Positions 1 to 10,380 of a DNA stretch of 64,000 nucleotides are shown here, piece by piece. Numbering within the stretch: the first letter of the stretch is position 1; each line of letters starts with the position of its first letter. Below the pieces are notes generated by a model, which saw nothing but the letters and a program-made list of their open reading frames with translations, made no database searches and was not told the origin of the DNA. The DNA lies in the NCBI GenBank assembly GCA_015501055.1, contig JADNYV010000197.1:1-64000 (forward strand), read 5' to 3'. The position numbers were made by a program, and so were the translations under genes. Source of the DNA: Mucidula mucida (Eukaryota > Basidiomycota > Agaricomycetes > Agaricales > Physalacriaceae).

Positions 1-242
1 TGATACTAATACTTACAACTACTTAGGTCGAATCGAAACTGTTCTTTGTCGTCCTGGCCCCCTATTGTACCGTTGCTTTAACACAACAGGGGAACCAAAT
101 TTCCTCAGCTGAGGAAATAGCTGAGGAAATTGGCTTTGCCACTTGTGTTCATTCAGATAAATTTGGCTTTCTGTTCAGGTTCTGCCCAAGTCATGGTTTA
201 GCGCTACCTGTTTGCTTCTTGCTCTTCATTCTTTGTTTCGTT

Positions 243-650
243 CCACCGGACGCAAGCCCTCGACGCGCTTGGCCCCGAGCAAGCAAACATGTACACCGGC
301 ACCGCTGCAACTGTCGTGGTAGAAGGTGCGAGCGCATTTCTGGGACCATTCAGAGATAGTAATACCGTGGCGCAGGACTTCGTGTTAACTTCTCTTTTGG
401 TGCAGTTGGAGGTTCGTTCTTTTGTCTTGATCTGATGATGATAACGATTGACAATGATACTAGTGCATTGGACCTGAGTTGATTATGCTTCGCGTGGTTC
501 TTGGGCGGGCGTGGAACACGTTGCAGAGGGAGAAGGGTACTCAGTTATCTACGATGCAGTTTGAATCAAATCCTGTTCAGAGAAAGGTGGAAACTACTAG
601 TGAAAGCGGGGATAATTCTTCCATTCGAGAACACGATCCGGATGTTTGAG
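243..650 (+). pseudogene. Remnant of multi-pass membrane protein gene (3' half)
   Basis: Reading + strand, the stretch around 250-350 gives HRTQALDALGPEQANMYTG, which matches a segment of the intact gene at 45413-46663 (minus). After about position 347 the frame breaks: part of a membrane segment is deleted, and the copy resumes as RDSNTVAQDFV. The last exon (about 480-650) also matches the intact gene's tail. It is 5'-truncated and frame-broken, hence a pseudogene. It lies immediately upstream of the first FunK1 gene, in the same order as the intact gene and a FunK1 5' fragment at the other end of the array, but inverted. Positions 1-242 hold no recognisable gene, only a short CAGCTGAGGAAATAG-type repeat near 105-133. 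Confidence 0.7.
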
Positions 651-1169
651 GGCCCTCTGCTTTAGGCGTCAGTTCTTGTACAGAGACGCCACTTGCTTTG
701 AGCGATTTCGCAGTCGTGTAGTACGCTAAGGGTACATATTTGCACTACGATTAACGTGCCATCGATGATGCAGTACCAAGTACTCGTCTAATCATTGAGG
801 TGTACTACCCGAATTCTTGTGGCTTGAAATGAGTCATTGGCCTGTTTCAATGTGAAAACAATGTGGTCGATGCTAGGCTAAAGCATTTGTGCTGCGTCTG
901 TGGACGACAATGGCCGGGAGTATACCGGTCCTATTTTGGGAGCGTCCACAGTCCAGAAAAGGCAACCAGACTGTGGCATTGTCTGTTTTCGGTAAGACAC
1001 CCACGTGTACGAACCTTTCTCTTTCTCGATCACCCATTGTCGAGCCCATTGTTGGCCTGTTTCGTCCACTTTCTGCGCAGTCACGTTACAACAAAGCAAT
1101 CGGTATAAAATGCTGCTGCTCTACGCTCTTCCGCTCTCCATCTTCCCCCCTTCATCCCGCGCGCCAGAC

Positions 1170-4100
1170 ATGGCTCCCAAGCTCAGAACTCTGGCAACAA
1201 AGGTCAACTACTTTGAATCAGACGACGATGATGCGGACAGTGATCGCGACTCCCATCCATCCCCTCCCGTTTATCCCTCATATCCCCCAGCTAATCTCCG
1301 CACGCCCAACACCCCAAAGACATCGAGGTCCAGAACTGCTTCGGCGGTGGCCAGTCAAGACTTCCAAAGGACTCCCTATAATCACGGTTCAGAAAGGCGC
1401 GACTCCGGTCCATCCCCCACCCTGCTTCCCCCGTCTCAGTCACCCACAGTTCCTGTGTTCACAACCCCCGCGAGGATGAGGTCCACAACTGCTTCCGTGG
1501 TAGCGAGTCAAAGGATCCAGCAGACTCCCTCGTCGCGCGGCGCAGCATCCGTGGCCGGCTACCAAGAGGGCGTCAAGCCGGATGCCGCGAAAAAATATCG
1601 CGACAACTACAAATCGTACCTCAAAGAGGATTTGGCCGCCTATCGCGTCCTTGTGGACGAGGACGCTTTCCTCGAGGTCGTTTACAATATCTCTCGCAAA
1701 GAGAGACTCGGCCAGGCGCATACCGATCTTCTCAAGAAGATTAGCGACGATACAACGTTTAAAAAGGCTTGGAACGCTTACGCAAATTGGTGCAAGAGGG
1801 TTGGTAGTGGGAAGAGGCCAGAGAAGAAGTTGTATAAGCCGCGCGTCGATGTGTACAACGCAGCTCTCGCTGTTCTGGACAAGCTCGATTCGGGGGAAAA
1901 GGAGCGCATCCGCTTCTACGTCAATGATCCTGCCCGGTTGAAGCATGGTGTCTACGGCAACGGCCTGAGCGTTGACCTCGGGCAGGTGTCGGAATCTCTT
2001 TTTGGCAAAGAGATCACGCCTTCTCTCGGGAAGAACCCTCTCGGTGCGGCGATGCTTCTGGGAGCAGAGGAGTTGAAAGCGACATCCGGATGTCTGATCA
2101 CCGGGCAGGAGTTGATGTACAGGGCGATGAACTTGAACGGTGAGGATTGTTCTTTTTTCGTTTGAAAACTGAAAGCTCACGCTTTGACTAGGTCGCGCTC
2201 CCGAGGTCATCAAAGATCCCATTCCTTCCAATAGCAAAGGGGGACTGCAGGACGGTGAGTACTGTTCATTTTAGTTTCGATAAATGAAAGCTCACGCTCG
2301 TTTAGGTCGCGCTCCCAAGGTCAACGACGACCCATTTTGTTCCGATAGCGAAGGGGCAACGCAAGACGGTGGGGACTGTTGTTTTTAGTTTCGAAAATTG
2401 AAAGCTCACGCCCATTTAGGTCGCGCCTTCGAGGTTGACGACGATCCCTTTGCGTCTAATAGGGCAAGGGCATTGCAGCAACAGCCAGTCAGCGGCGCTC
2501 CCGATTCCTCGGACGACGATAAGCCAACGATTTCCCAGCCATCTGGCGCCAAGAAGAGGAAAACTGGCCTGAAATCCATTTCGTCGTCCACCAACAAAGT
2601 TAGCCGCCTCGGCATGGGAAAGTCTCAAGAATTACCCTCAAAATACGAGGAGGCGGACGACGCTGTCCAGACGCCGGACAAGCTGGGGAACGTACAAGTC
2701 CAGTGCGCTAGCTATGCGATGGAAACACTTTCCCTCACTCCCCTTCGCTCTCATTTCATCATGACGCTTGTCGACCGCACCGACTTGCAACTCATGTACT
2801 TCGACTCCTCCGTTATGCTCGTCACACCTCCTATCCACATGAAGACAGAGGAAGGCAAGAACCTGTTTCTTTCAATGCTCGTCGGTCTGCATCGTATGTC
2901 GTTGCCGGACCGTGGTGTCAGAGACCTCATTATTGACAACGAGAAGTTTTTCACCCGTCTTGATTTCTTCGGGAGACAATTGAAGAACCCTCCCCACTGG
3001 AGGAACATGTTGACCGGGATGATACTCAAGACGCAAAAAGGGCTTTATCGGATTAAGGACATCTTGTTCCGCCAGGCTGGAATCGTCGGGCGTCTGACCT
3101 ACGTCGTTAGAGCGAAGAAAGTCGATCCCGAAAATTCTAACGTGGAACTCGAACCGTCTGTCGTCATAAAAATCAGCTTGCCAAGCGTCTCGCGGACGTC
3201 GGAAGAGACTCTGGTCGCACAGGCCAGAAAGGCGGCGGAAGACGAGAGCGGGGAGGACCATTGGGTACTCAAACATCTTCCCAAGATCCTCCACTCAGAG
3301 GACATCGGGATTGTGAAGGACTCTACACAAGACCGGGTTGCACACTTCATTCAATATGTGGCCCAGTTCGAGGGAGCGAAGTACCCATACGAGTATCGCG
3401 TCCTCCGCATCGTGGTATTGGAAGAGTTGTTTCCCATCAGCACGTTGAGGGAGCCTTCTCAACACGCTCAAGTATTCTTCGACATTCTTAATTGTAAGTG
3501 GTCTGTTTAGCTTTGGTACATCGTTTTCAAGCATGTTTAGGTCATAAATGGCTCCACGACAACCCGCGCATCTTGCATCGCGACATCAGCATGAGTAACA
3601 TCATGTACCGGCTCGACGATGACCACAATGTCTACGGTGTCCTGAACGACATGGACCTCTCCTCTGACCTGAACGATCTTGAGGATCTGAAGGCAACATC
3701 CCTTCGACGCACCGGAACGCCGCCTTTCATGGCAATCGATCTTTTGGGAAAGGATAGTCATCAACCCGAACATATATATCGTCACGACTTAGAATCTCTT
3801 TTCTACGTCATGTTGATTCTCTTCGCTCGTTACGAGTTCATAGCCGCCGAACCAAACGACGATCGAGGAGAGCGACTGGTTAAACGGCATAAGGCTCCTC
3901 TCAGCGAGTGGTTCGACCCCACTCTGAGCTGGGACACTCTCGCGGAAAAGAAACAGTACTTCATCACGAATATTCCGCCAGTCACTAGCTCACTCCACAT
4001 GAACCACATACTGTCATCATCGTTCCAAGGGTTTAAGCCCTGGATTTCGCGCCTGAAAAATGCGCTGCAAGATGGTCTTGGCGCCCGCAACCGAGCTTTA

Positions 4101-4301
4101 CGGGATCTGGAGGAAGCATTGGAAAGCGGTGAGGTGCCTCCATCATTCGCCTATGAAACTCTGGGAGGCAAGGTCCAGTATTCCACTTTCTTCGATGTGA
4201 TGAAGAACTTTGGGGGTAAAGTACTCAGGGCGCCTCCGTACTCTCTTGACATCACTGCTACTACGTCACTGCAACCTACTCTCTCTACCACGGCAGTGTA
4301 G
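1170..4301 (+). CDS. FunK1-type protein kinase, long form (copy 1)
   Basis: Five exons fit: 1170-2139, 2192-2254, 2306-2368, 2420-3493 and 3541-4301. The spliced length is divisible by three (976 aa). The N-terminal part is an acidic/Ser-Pro leader followed by a helical region (about 145-320). Then come three 21-aa repeats starting GRAPEV/GRAPKV/GRAFEV, each begun by a new exon. The kinase-like domain follows: VVIKISLP (beta-3 Lys), HRDISMSNIMYR (catalytic loop), GVLNDMDLS (metal-binding loop) and RTGTPPFMAIDLL (activation segment). These motifs are characteristic of the FunK1 family, serine/threonine-like kinases expanded in multicellular basidiomycetes with mostly unknown substrates. ATG 1170 (MAPKLRTL) is chosen because the open frame upstream lacks a better-placed ATG, though MLLLYAL at 1110 is in frame. 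Confidence 0.85.
2140..2440 (+). repeat. Tandem exon-intron repeat, three units
   Basis: Three consecutive intron+exon units of about 112-115 bp occur. Each intron (52, 51, 51 nt) begins GTGRGGAYTG or GTGAGTACTG, contains GAAAGCTCACG and ends in TAG. Each exon begins GTCGCGC. Exons 2 and 3 are exactly 63 nt with the same splice phase (1-1), so copies can be added or lost without shifting the frame. The third unit runs on into the large kinase exon. The paralogue at 33496-33660 has two units. Confidence 0.85.
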
Positions 4302-4682
4302 ATATGTCTATGTACATTTATGTAAATATCGCTCAGACTGTTACCGTTTGTATATATATGCGTTTGCAATTCAGCTCTATAGTTATCAATATCCGAAGTC
4401 AGAGGCTTAGATTGCTTTATCGTTTCTCGTGGAATAGCAGGGTATAAGGTGCACGTCAGGGAAAGTCTGTGTGGGATGTGGCCGAATCCGTATGCATCAT
4501 GACTCGGCACGCGCTTGATGACCCTTGTTCTATCTATTTCTCTCGTCTCAAGTCCCAGGGACATTCACATACAAAACTGACCTTTCGCTTTTGGTGAAGC
4601 TTCTGTATCATGTGATCGTTACCGCGTTAACGTTTCTTTGTCTCTCACTGTCACTTCAGCCTACGGCCCACTGGTACCGAAG
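4302..4682 (+). repeat. Intergenic cassette repeated between FunK1 genes
   Basis: This spacer runs from the stop codon of one FunK1 gene to the ATG of the next. Near-identical spacers occur at 35563-35906 and 41015-41399, with diverged versions at 5936-6331, 37190-37530 and 39271-39683. Shared marks include GTAAATATCGCTCAGACTG, TTTGTATATATATG, GTGCACGTCAGGGAAAG and CATACAAAACTGACC. It presumably carries the terminator of the upstream gene and the promoter of the downstream gene, so the duplicated unit is spacer plus kinase gene. Confidence 0.75.
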
Positions 4683-5935
4683 ATGGCTATATCATCAGAA
4701 GTAACTGGACGACCTCGCGAATCATTAATTGGCATGACTCTTGACACTCGGGGTGTCAGCTACATCTTTACAAAGGTTCTTTACCGTCGACCGGACCGTT
4801 GCGTCGTCAAAGCACAGCGAACGGATGCCTTTGAGCGCGCTAATGCACCGCCGCTCGTGATAAAGATTTGTCTGCCTTCAGTGGCGCGAACGGCAGAGGA
4901 GAAATTGGTCAACAAAGCGAGGGCGGTAGCGATTGACGCTGGCGGCGACTCGCACTGGGTTCTGCAACACCTGCCTTGTATCTTTCACTCGGAGGACCTG
5001 CCAGTCATATCTGGTTCGACGCAAGCTCATGTCGCTGAAATCCTACATAACGCTTCTTACAACACCTGCAAAGAAGATTGTCATTGTGACGAAACCAGGA
5101 CATTGCGCATTGTCGTCATGGAGGAGTTGCTCCCGATTGATACTCTGTCCAGCGCGTCTGATTTTGGGCAAGTGTTTTTTGATGTCCTTAATTGTCAGTG
5201 GTCTTTCCATCTTTATTGCAACGTTCTCAACGAATTTCAGGTCATAAATGGCTCCACGACAACCCGCGCATCTTGCATCGCGACATCAGCATGAGTAACA
5301 TCATGTACCGGCTCGACGATGACCACAATGTCTACGGTGTCCTGAACGACATGGACCTCTCCTCTGACCTGAATGATCTTGAGGATCTGGAGGCAACATC
5401 CCTTCGACGCACCGGAACGCCGCCTTTCATGGCAATCGATCTTTTGGGAAAGGATAGTCATCAACCCGAACATATATATCGCCACGACCTAGAATCTCTT
5501 TTCTACGTCATGTTGATTCTCTTCGCTCGTTACGAGTTCATAGCCGCCGAACCAAACGACGATCGAGGAGAGCGACTGGTTAAACGGCGAAAGGCTCCTC
5601 TCGGCGAGTGGTTCGACCCCACTCTGAGCTGGGACACTCTCGCGGAAAAGAAACAGTACTTCATCACGGATATCCCGCCAGTCACTAGCTCACTCCACAT
5701 GAACCACATACTGTCGTCGTCGTTCGTAGCTTTCAGGGATTGGGTGCGATTACTTAAACTTGCCCTGCGTAAAGGTCTTGTTGCCCGGCAAGAGGTCGCA
5801 CTAGAGGAAGAATCCGGCGTGAAGGACCCTGACTTTGATCGCCCAACCTTAGGCCACCACGTTGAGTTCTCCTCATTCTATGAAGTGATGAAGAACTTCG
5901 ACGGCAAACCGCTAAGAGCGCCTCCACAAGCGTAG
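4683..5935 (+). CDS. FunK1-type protein kinase, short form (copy 2)
   Basis: Two exons, 4683-5193 and 5241-5935, give 401 aa. The start MAISSEVTGRPRES is the first ATG; the open frame extends upstream to a TTG (4638) but without an ATG. The protein lacks the N-terminal helical domain and the GRAPEV repeats of the long form and begins just before the N-lobe. Motifs: PLVIKICLPS, HRDISMSNIMYR, GVLNDMDLS, RTGTPPFMAIDLL. The second exon is nearly identical to that of copy 1 up to about SSLHMNHILSSSF, then diverges (VAFRDWVRLLKLALRKG), which suggests a recombination junction. Whether the shortened N-lobe is active cannot be told from sequence. Confidence 0.8.
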
Positions 5936-6331
5936 TCCGGTGCTATGTCATCTACTGTTATATTTGCCTATGTACATGTATGTAAATATCGTTCTTGAAG
6001 AACGTTACCGTCAACAGATCTGTAGTGACTATTTATCAGCGCTTACAATTCATATATGTTTGGTACTTACAACCTGCAAGGACCGCCACTACTTCAAGTT
6101 GATGAATGAAAATGGTCATAATCTCAGAGCGCAGTAGCTGCACCAATGAGGCGGAATCTGTATCCATAAGGCCTCGGCAGTCATTATCGCGCGCTTTGTA
6201 TGCGCTGATTTATTTACTTGCTCGTATTGAGTCTGCATCTTCTTGCCGAGGGTGTATCATGTGATCGTTACCGCGTTGACGTTTCTTTGTCTCTCACTAT
6301 CACTTCAGCCTACGACCCACTGGTACCGAAG

Positions 6332-7600
6332 ATGGCTATATCATCAGAAGTAACTGGACGACCTCGCGAATCATTAATCGGCATGACTCTTGACACTCGG
6401 GGTGGCAGCTACATCTTTACCAAGGTTCTTTATCGTCGACCGGACCGTTACGTCTTCAAAGCACAGCGAACGGATGCCTTTGAGCGCGCTAATGCACCGC
6501 CGCTCGTGATAAAGATTTGTCTGCCTTCAGCGGCGCGAACGGCAGAGGAGAAACTGGTCAACAAAGCGAAGGCGGTAGCGATTGACGCTGGCGGCGACTC
6601 GCACTGGGTTCTACAACACCTGCCTTGTATCCTTCACTCGGAGGACCTGCCAATCATACCTGGTTCGACGCAAGCTCATGTCGCTGAAATCCTACATACC
6701 GCTTCTTGCAACACCTGCGAAGAAGATTGTGACGAAAACCGGACATTGCGCATTGTCATTATGGAAGAGTTGCTCCCGATAGGCACTCTACGTAACGCGT
6801 CTGAATTTGCCCAAGTATTTTTCGATGTACTCAATTGTATGTGGTACCTCTTTTATAATTTATTTCGTCGGTCTTATCAACTTTTTCCAGGCCATAAATG
6901 GCTCTACGACAATCCCCGCATTTTGCATCGGGACATTAGCATGAGTAACATTATGTATCGTCGCGGCGATGATGGCGCTGTATACGGCGTCCTAAACGAT
7001 ATGGACCTCTCTTCCTTCGTGGCAGACCTCGAGGCGACATCGTTCATGCGCACTGGCACGCCGCCTTTCATGGCAGTGGACCTGCTCCGCTCTCGCAATA
7101 GCGAGACCGTACACCTCTATCGACACGATTTGGAGTCGCTCTTTTATGTGATGTTGATCCTGTCTACCCGTCACCAATTATCATGCAATGGCCTTCCCCA
7201 AAACATCCTAGTCCAACGAGTTTCCCCGCCGTTTAGTGACTGGTTTAGTTCCTCCCTGACATGGCAGCAGCTAGGTATCGCCACGGACTGTTTCATCAAG
7301 ACGGCCTTCCGTGAGACGATGAGCGTCGATAACCTCTTCCCTCCTGACTCTTCGTTCGTCGGTTTTAGAAACTGGATCATTCGTCTGAAATTCGTCATGT
7401 CTCTTGGATTCAACGGCCTGGAGAATTACTATGATGCGATCGTCATGGCACGGGTGTTGGGCGATACTGAAGGTCCAAAGACTCCTTTCGATGAGAAAAC
7501 CCTGGGCGGGAAAATTCAGTATTCCACATTTTTCGATGTGATGAAGTCCTTTGCGGGCAAGGAGCTTCGAGCTCCGCCTGTAAACCTTGGTACAGTGTAA
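6332..7600 (+). CDS. FunK1-type protein kinase, short form (copy 3)
   Basis: Exons 6332-6836 and 6891-7600 give 404 aa. The 54-nt intron is open in all three-base steps, so an unspliced reading would also be in frame; splicing is preferred because it restores the family motif NCHKWLYDN. The N-lobe half is close to copy 2, but the C-lobe half differs from most array members: RRGDDGAVYGVLNDMDLSS, FMRTGTPPFMAVDLLRS and a distinct tail. That C-lobe type is shared only with copy 8 (41400-42663), so the gene looks like a module combination. HRDIS and NDMD motifs are present. Confidence 0.8.
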   Translation: MAISSEVTGRPRESLIGMTLDTRGGSYIFTKVLYRRPDRYVFKAQRTDAFERANAPPLVIKICLPSAARTAEEKLVNKAKAVAIDAGGDSHWVLQHLPCILHSEDLPIIPGSTQAHVAEILHTASCNTCEEDCDENRTLRIVIMEELLPIGTLRNASEFAQVFFDVLNCMWYLFYNLFRRSYQLFPGHKWLYDNPRILHRDISMSNIMYRRGDDGAVYGVLNDMDLSSFVADLEATSFMRTGTPPFMAVDLLRSRNSETVHLYRHDLESLFYVMLILSTRHQLSCNGLPQNILVQRVSPPFSDWFSSSLTWQQLGIATDCFIKTAFRETMSVDNLFPPDSSFVGFRNWIIRLKFVMSLGFNGLENYYDAIVMARVLGDTEGPKTPFDEKTLGGKIQYSTFFDVMKSFAGKELRAPPVNLGTV

Positions 7601-7949
7601 GTAGACTACTTGTATGGGATGTGATGACCGTTATTTTGTATTACATATACCACAATCAACGGAGATTTCTGGCAGATACTAGGTGATTTGGACGTCAAGG
7701 ATCTGCCCGACCGGTCGGTGCCCATTGGAAGCGGCGAAGGCGCGAACGAGGTAGACTGCAACTCGCTTCCTCCATGTAGATCTTTTGGCGCGGGGACGAT
7801 CTCGCAGGCAATATAGACCTGTGATGCCCGATAAATACCTGGTCCGGCAATCGTGCTTCTTCAGCATCAGATTTCATTTTACTACTTAGTACTGACAATC
7901 AAAGCGTGGGAAGTACAACCTTGCTCATCCCAAGACCACCATCATCATC
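7601..7949. other. Spacer, no gene seen
   Basis: It holds the 3' flank of FunK1 copy 3 and the promoter region of the next gene. A 62-aa frame on the minus strand (7679-7867) resembles no family I know and has no supporting features. Confidence 0.5.
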
Positions 7950-8773
7950 ATGGCCGTCTCTGAATTTCCTTGGGATATGCTCAAGGCCGAAACACTACGG
8001 AGCATCAGTCGTGACATTGGAATTGGTCATTTTACAACACGCGAAGCCATGCTGGCGAACATGCATCTTGTCGAAGAGCAAGGCGGTATGTGTTTGACTG
8101 AATTTGTCAGATAAATCTTATAGGGAGTCTAGTAGCGTCCATTGAGGAGATCAAAGCAAATCATGTATCTGCTCGCTCTACTGGCAGCTTTAAACGCAAG
8201 AACGACAATGCAAATGAAAGCTCGCGCGCTAAACGACCTCGTCGCTCCGATGCGGCAGAATCCGCTAGCGCCCCACGCCAGACCAGAACTGCCACAGCCG
8301 CAAGTACGACAGCGGGCGAGGAAACTCCTCGACGCAGTGCACGCAAAACTAAGCCGACTGAGAAGATATCTGCGCCCAAGAAGAAGGTGAAAAGCAAGGT
8401 TGGACCAAGAAGGGGAAGCGCAGGAAGGAAGAAGACGGTGCGGCAGTCTGCCTCTGCTCCAAACAGCCGTACGTCTACTTTTACTGGTGTAGTAGTTGCG
8501 AGAAAACGACGCGCTGCCGCTGCAGAGGACAGCGCCAAAGAGCCGAACGGCATCGTGAAGAAGTCTGAGGATGACGAGGCCTCTTCTAGTGTCGGCGGCT
8601 CTAATAAAGGTGTGTCTATGGATGATGGATTTGATGCAGGTCTAAGTATCTGCATCCCAGAGAATGATCTGCCCGCTGAGGTCAAGGATGAAGATGCTGC
8701 CGAAGACGACGCCGAGGCCGACGCCGATGGATCTCCAGAGCCGCCACAGGTGCCTGTTGCTGCCGCTGCATGA
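7950..8773 (+). CDS. Small basic/acidic nuclear-type protein, unknown function
   Basis: Exons 7950-8085 and 8124-8773 (38-nt intron) give 261 aa. The first 45 residues (MAVSEFPWDMLKAETLRSI) are predicted helical and loosely recall a SAP/HeH-like fold: LK..TLRSISRDIGIGHFTTREAMLANM. The rest is low-complexity: basic stretches with AKRPRR, RRSARKTK and KKKVKSK that look like nuclear localisation or DNA-contacting segments, then a strongly acidic tail (EDAAEDDAEADADG). A chromatin or nuclear role is inference from composition only. The long frame on the opposite strand (8161-8778) is a composition shadow. Confidence 0.65.
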
Positions 8774-8963
8774 GTCACTCTATAACTAGTACGTTTCTGG
8801 ATCTTGTCGTATCCTCTCTCTCTTTAACGGCACTCGCAGCATATACACTACAACAATTACCTTAGGATTGCCTTGTACAACAGTGCTATATTCTTTCTGT
8901 GGTTATCGGCAGGCTGCTTCTTCTCTTGCTTGTATTATACTATTGTTTCATGCTCTTCTCACA

Positions 8964-10034
8964 TCAGTTCTCCAACGAATACCCAACTTCTCCCGCATTC
9001 TGTTGCATCTCGATGAGACGATCGAGCATGGTCTTTCCCTTCTCTGTCAAGGTGTTACGGAATGGTTCCTCTTTCATCCAATTCAGACCGTGTTGGAGTA
9101 CATTGCGCGCCCGGACAGATCCGCCTCGAGCATCTCCCATCGACGCATGCAATGTGGCTCGCTTGTGCTTCGCGCTGTAGGTTCCCACGTGCAGGATATT
9201 GGAATTATAGAAGACCGTTTCTCCCGCTGTACAAGTAAGGCATCGGCCGAGCTAGAGAGGATCCATGAGCTTACGTTTTAGTGCGACCACTATGGCTCCA
9301 GGCATGTCCAGAGGGTTTTCGGGAGCATCCATCGTCGTCGAAAGGCTACGTTGTTCTGGTGTCCTGGTGACTTTATGCGTGCCCGGAACGACGTATAAGC
9401 ACGAATCGTCGTACAAAGTTCTGCGTGCCATCTTAAAGCAGTTCTTTCAGTATGTAGCATGCTCCACATACGTATTCCATTGAACCTGGCGATACATTGA
9501 GTGTCAGTGTATACTACGAGATCGTTGGTAGCATACGCCGTGATGCCATAAGGTTAGCGCCTTCTCTTCCTCCTCCAGCGTGGCGTCGCCCTTGACATCG
9601 TCTCGATGCCATCGAAGCGCGAAATCGTGCGACGTGGGGTTGATCAGCAAATTGAAGAGCTCTATCATTCACATGAAGCCTTATCAACTCGACTTGACTG
9701 AATACAAACCCATTTGCAGATCCTCATCGCGGCACTGCAGCAGGTCCTTGACCGTATCCGTGAGCGCCTCGGACGTGTACCACTTCGCGAACACGGGATG
9801 GCCGAGGGCGGGGTGCATGAGCATCTGCACGCCCCACGAGTCGGGGTCGCCGTCGCCGTATGGCGGGAACTGCTTGCCAACTGTGCGGCGGAGCGTCCAT
9901 TCGCCGCGGCGCGTGCGCGCGACGACGTCGTCGCAGGCTGCGCGTAGGACGGCGAGGTCGTCCGGCGATATGAGGTCGGGCACGATTACGAAGCCTTGTT
10001 CGTCGAACTGCGCTTTGAGGCTGGGAGGAGGCAT
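8964..10034 (-). CDS. Phytanoyl-CoA dioxygenase (PhyH) family protein
   Basis: The minus-strand gene has about four exons starting MPPPSLKAQFDEQGFVIVPD. The N-terminal FDEQGFVIVPDLIS is the usual opening of PhyH-type Fe(II)/2-oxoglutarate oxygenases. RWHRDDVKGD carries the HxD iron-binding pair, YVVPGTHKVTR matches the family's VPGSH motif, and NILHVGTYSAKHKRATLH supplies the distal His and an Arg for 2-oxoglutarate. Introns lie near 9711-9664 and 9540-9488, with smaller gaps near 9440 and 9270-9220. The substrate is unknown; relatives hydroxylate lipids or secondary metabolites. The C-terminal part looks intact to the stop at 8964. Confidence 0.8.
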
Positions 10035-10380
10035 TTGTCGCGTATGGCTCTGAGTGGGAGATGAAGAGATAAGCCCATGTGATGTAGATTCCTGAGACCA
10101 GAAGTGCCGCTAACTTAAGATTGTGGCAGACAGACAAGACAACAATCTGGATGTTTATGATGATGATAACAGGACTATGATAGTGATACAAAAGATAATG
10201 GTATACATTGGTATGCGATGCGCTCAGTGATCTACAGTGAGGAATAAATACATTAATGATAAGTGGAACCTGTATGTTGTATATATATATATGTTGTATG
10301 TGGTGGTGGAAAAGCGAAGATAGCAAAAGCATTACTGATAGCTGCAAAGCACTGAGATAGATCGTGTATGTGTGTGCCTC
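10035..10380. other. Spacer between PhyH gene start and C2 gene end
   Basis: AT-rich sequence with a short TA microsatellite (GTATATATATATATG, about 10275-10290). No gene is seen. It probably contains the PhyH promoter and the terminator of the C2 protein gene. Confidence 0.5.

Noticed and set aside
863..1108. Overlapping short frames in front of FunK1 copy 1
   Set aside because: They start with non-ATG codons and lie in the promoter-like sequence shared with 45150-45420.
1440..2237. 265-codon minus-strand frame
   Set aside because: It mirrors the FunK1 long-form exon, recurs at 32913-33389 only because that exon is duplicated, and crosses introns of the kinase gene.
4638..4682. Upstream in-frame extension of short FunK1 copies (SLTVTSAYGP)
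   Set aside because: The frame is open but its first codon is TTG in copies 2, 5, 7 and 8; no ATG is available, so MAIS is used as start except in copy 6.
6837..6890. Reading FunK1 copy 3 as intronless
   Set aside because: The 54-nt stretch is open, but paralogues have an intron at exactly this site with the same borders, and splicing restores the conserved CHKW motif.
8161..8778. 205-codon minus-strand frame
   Set aside because: It is the antisense shadow of a Lys/Ala/Asp-rich gene; its Ser/Ala/Leu composition follows from the opposite strand.
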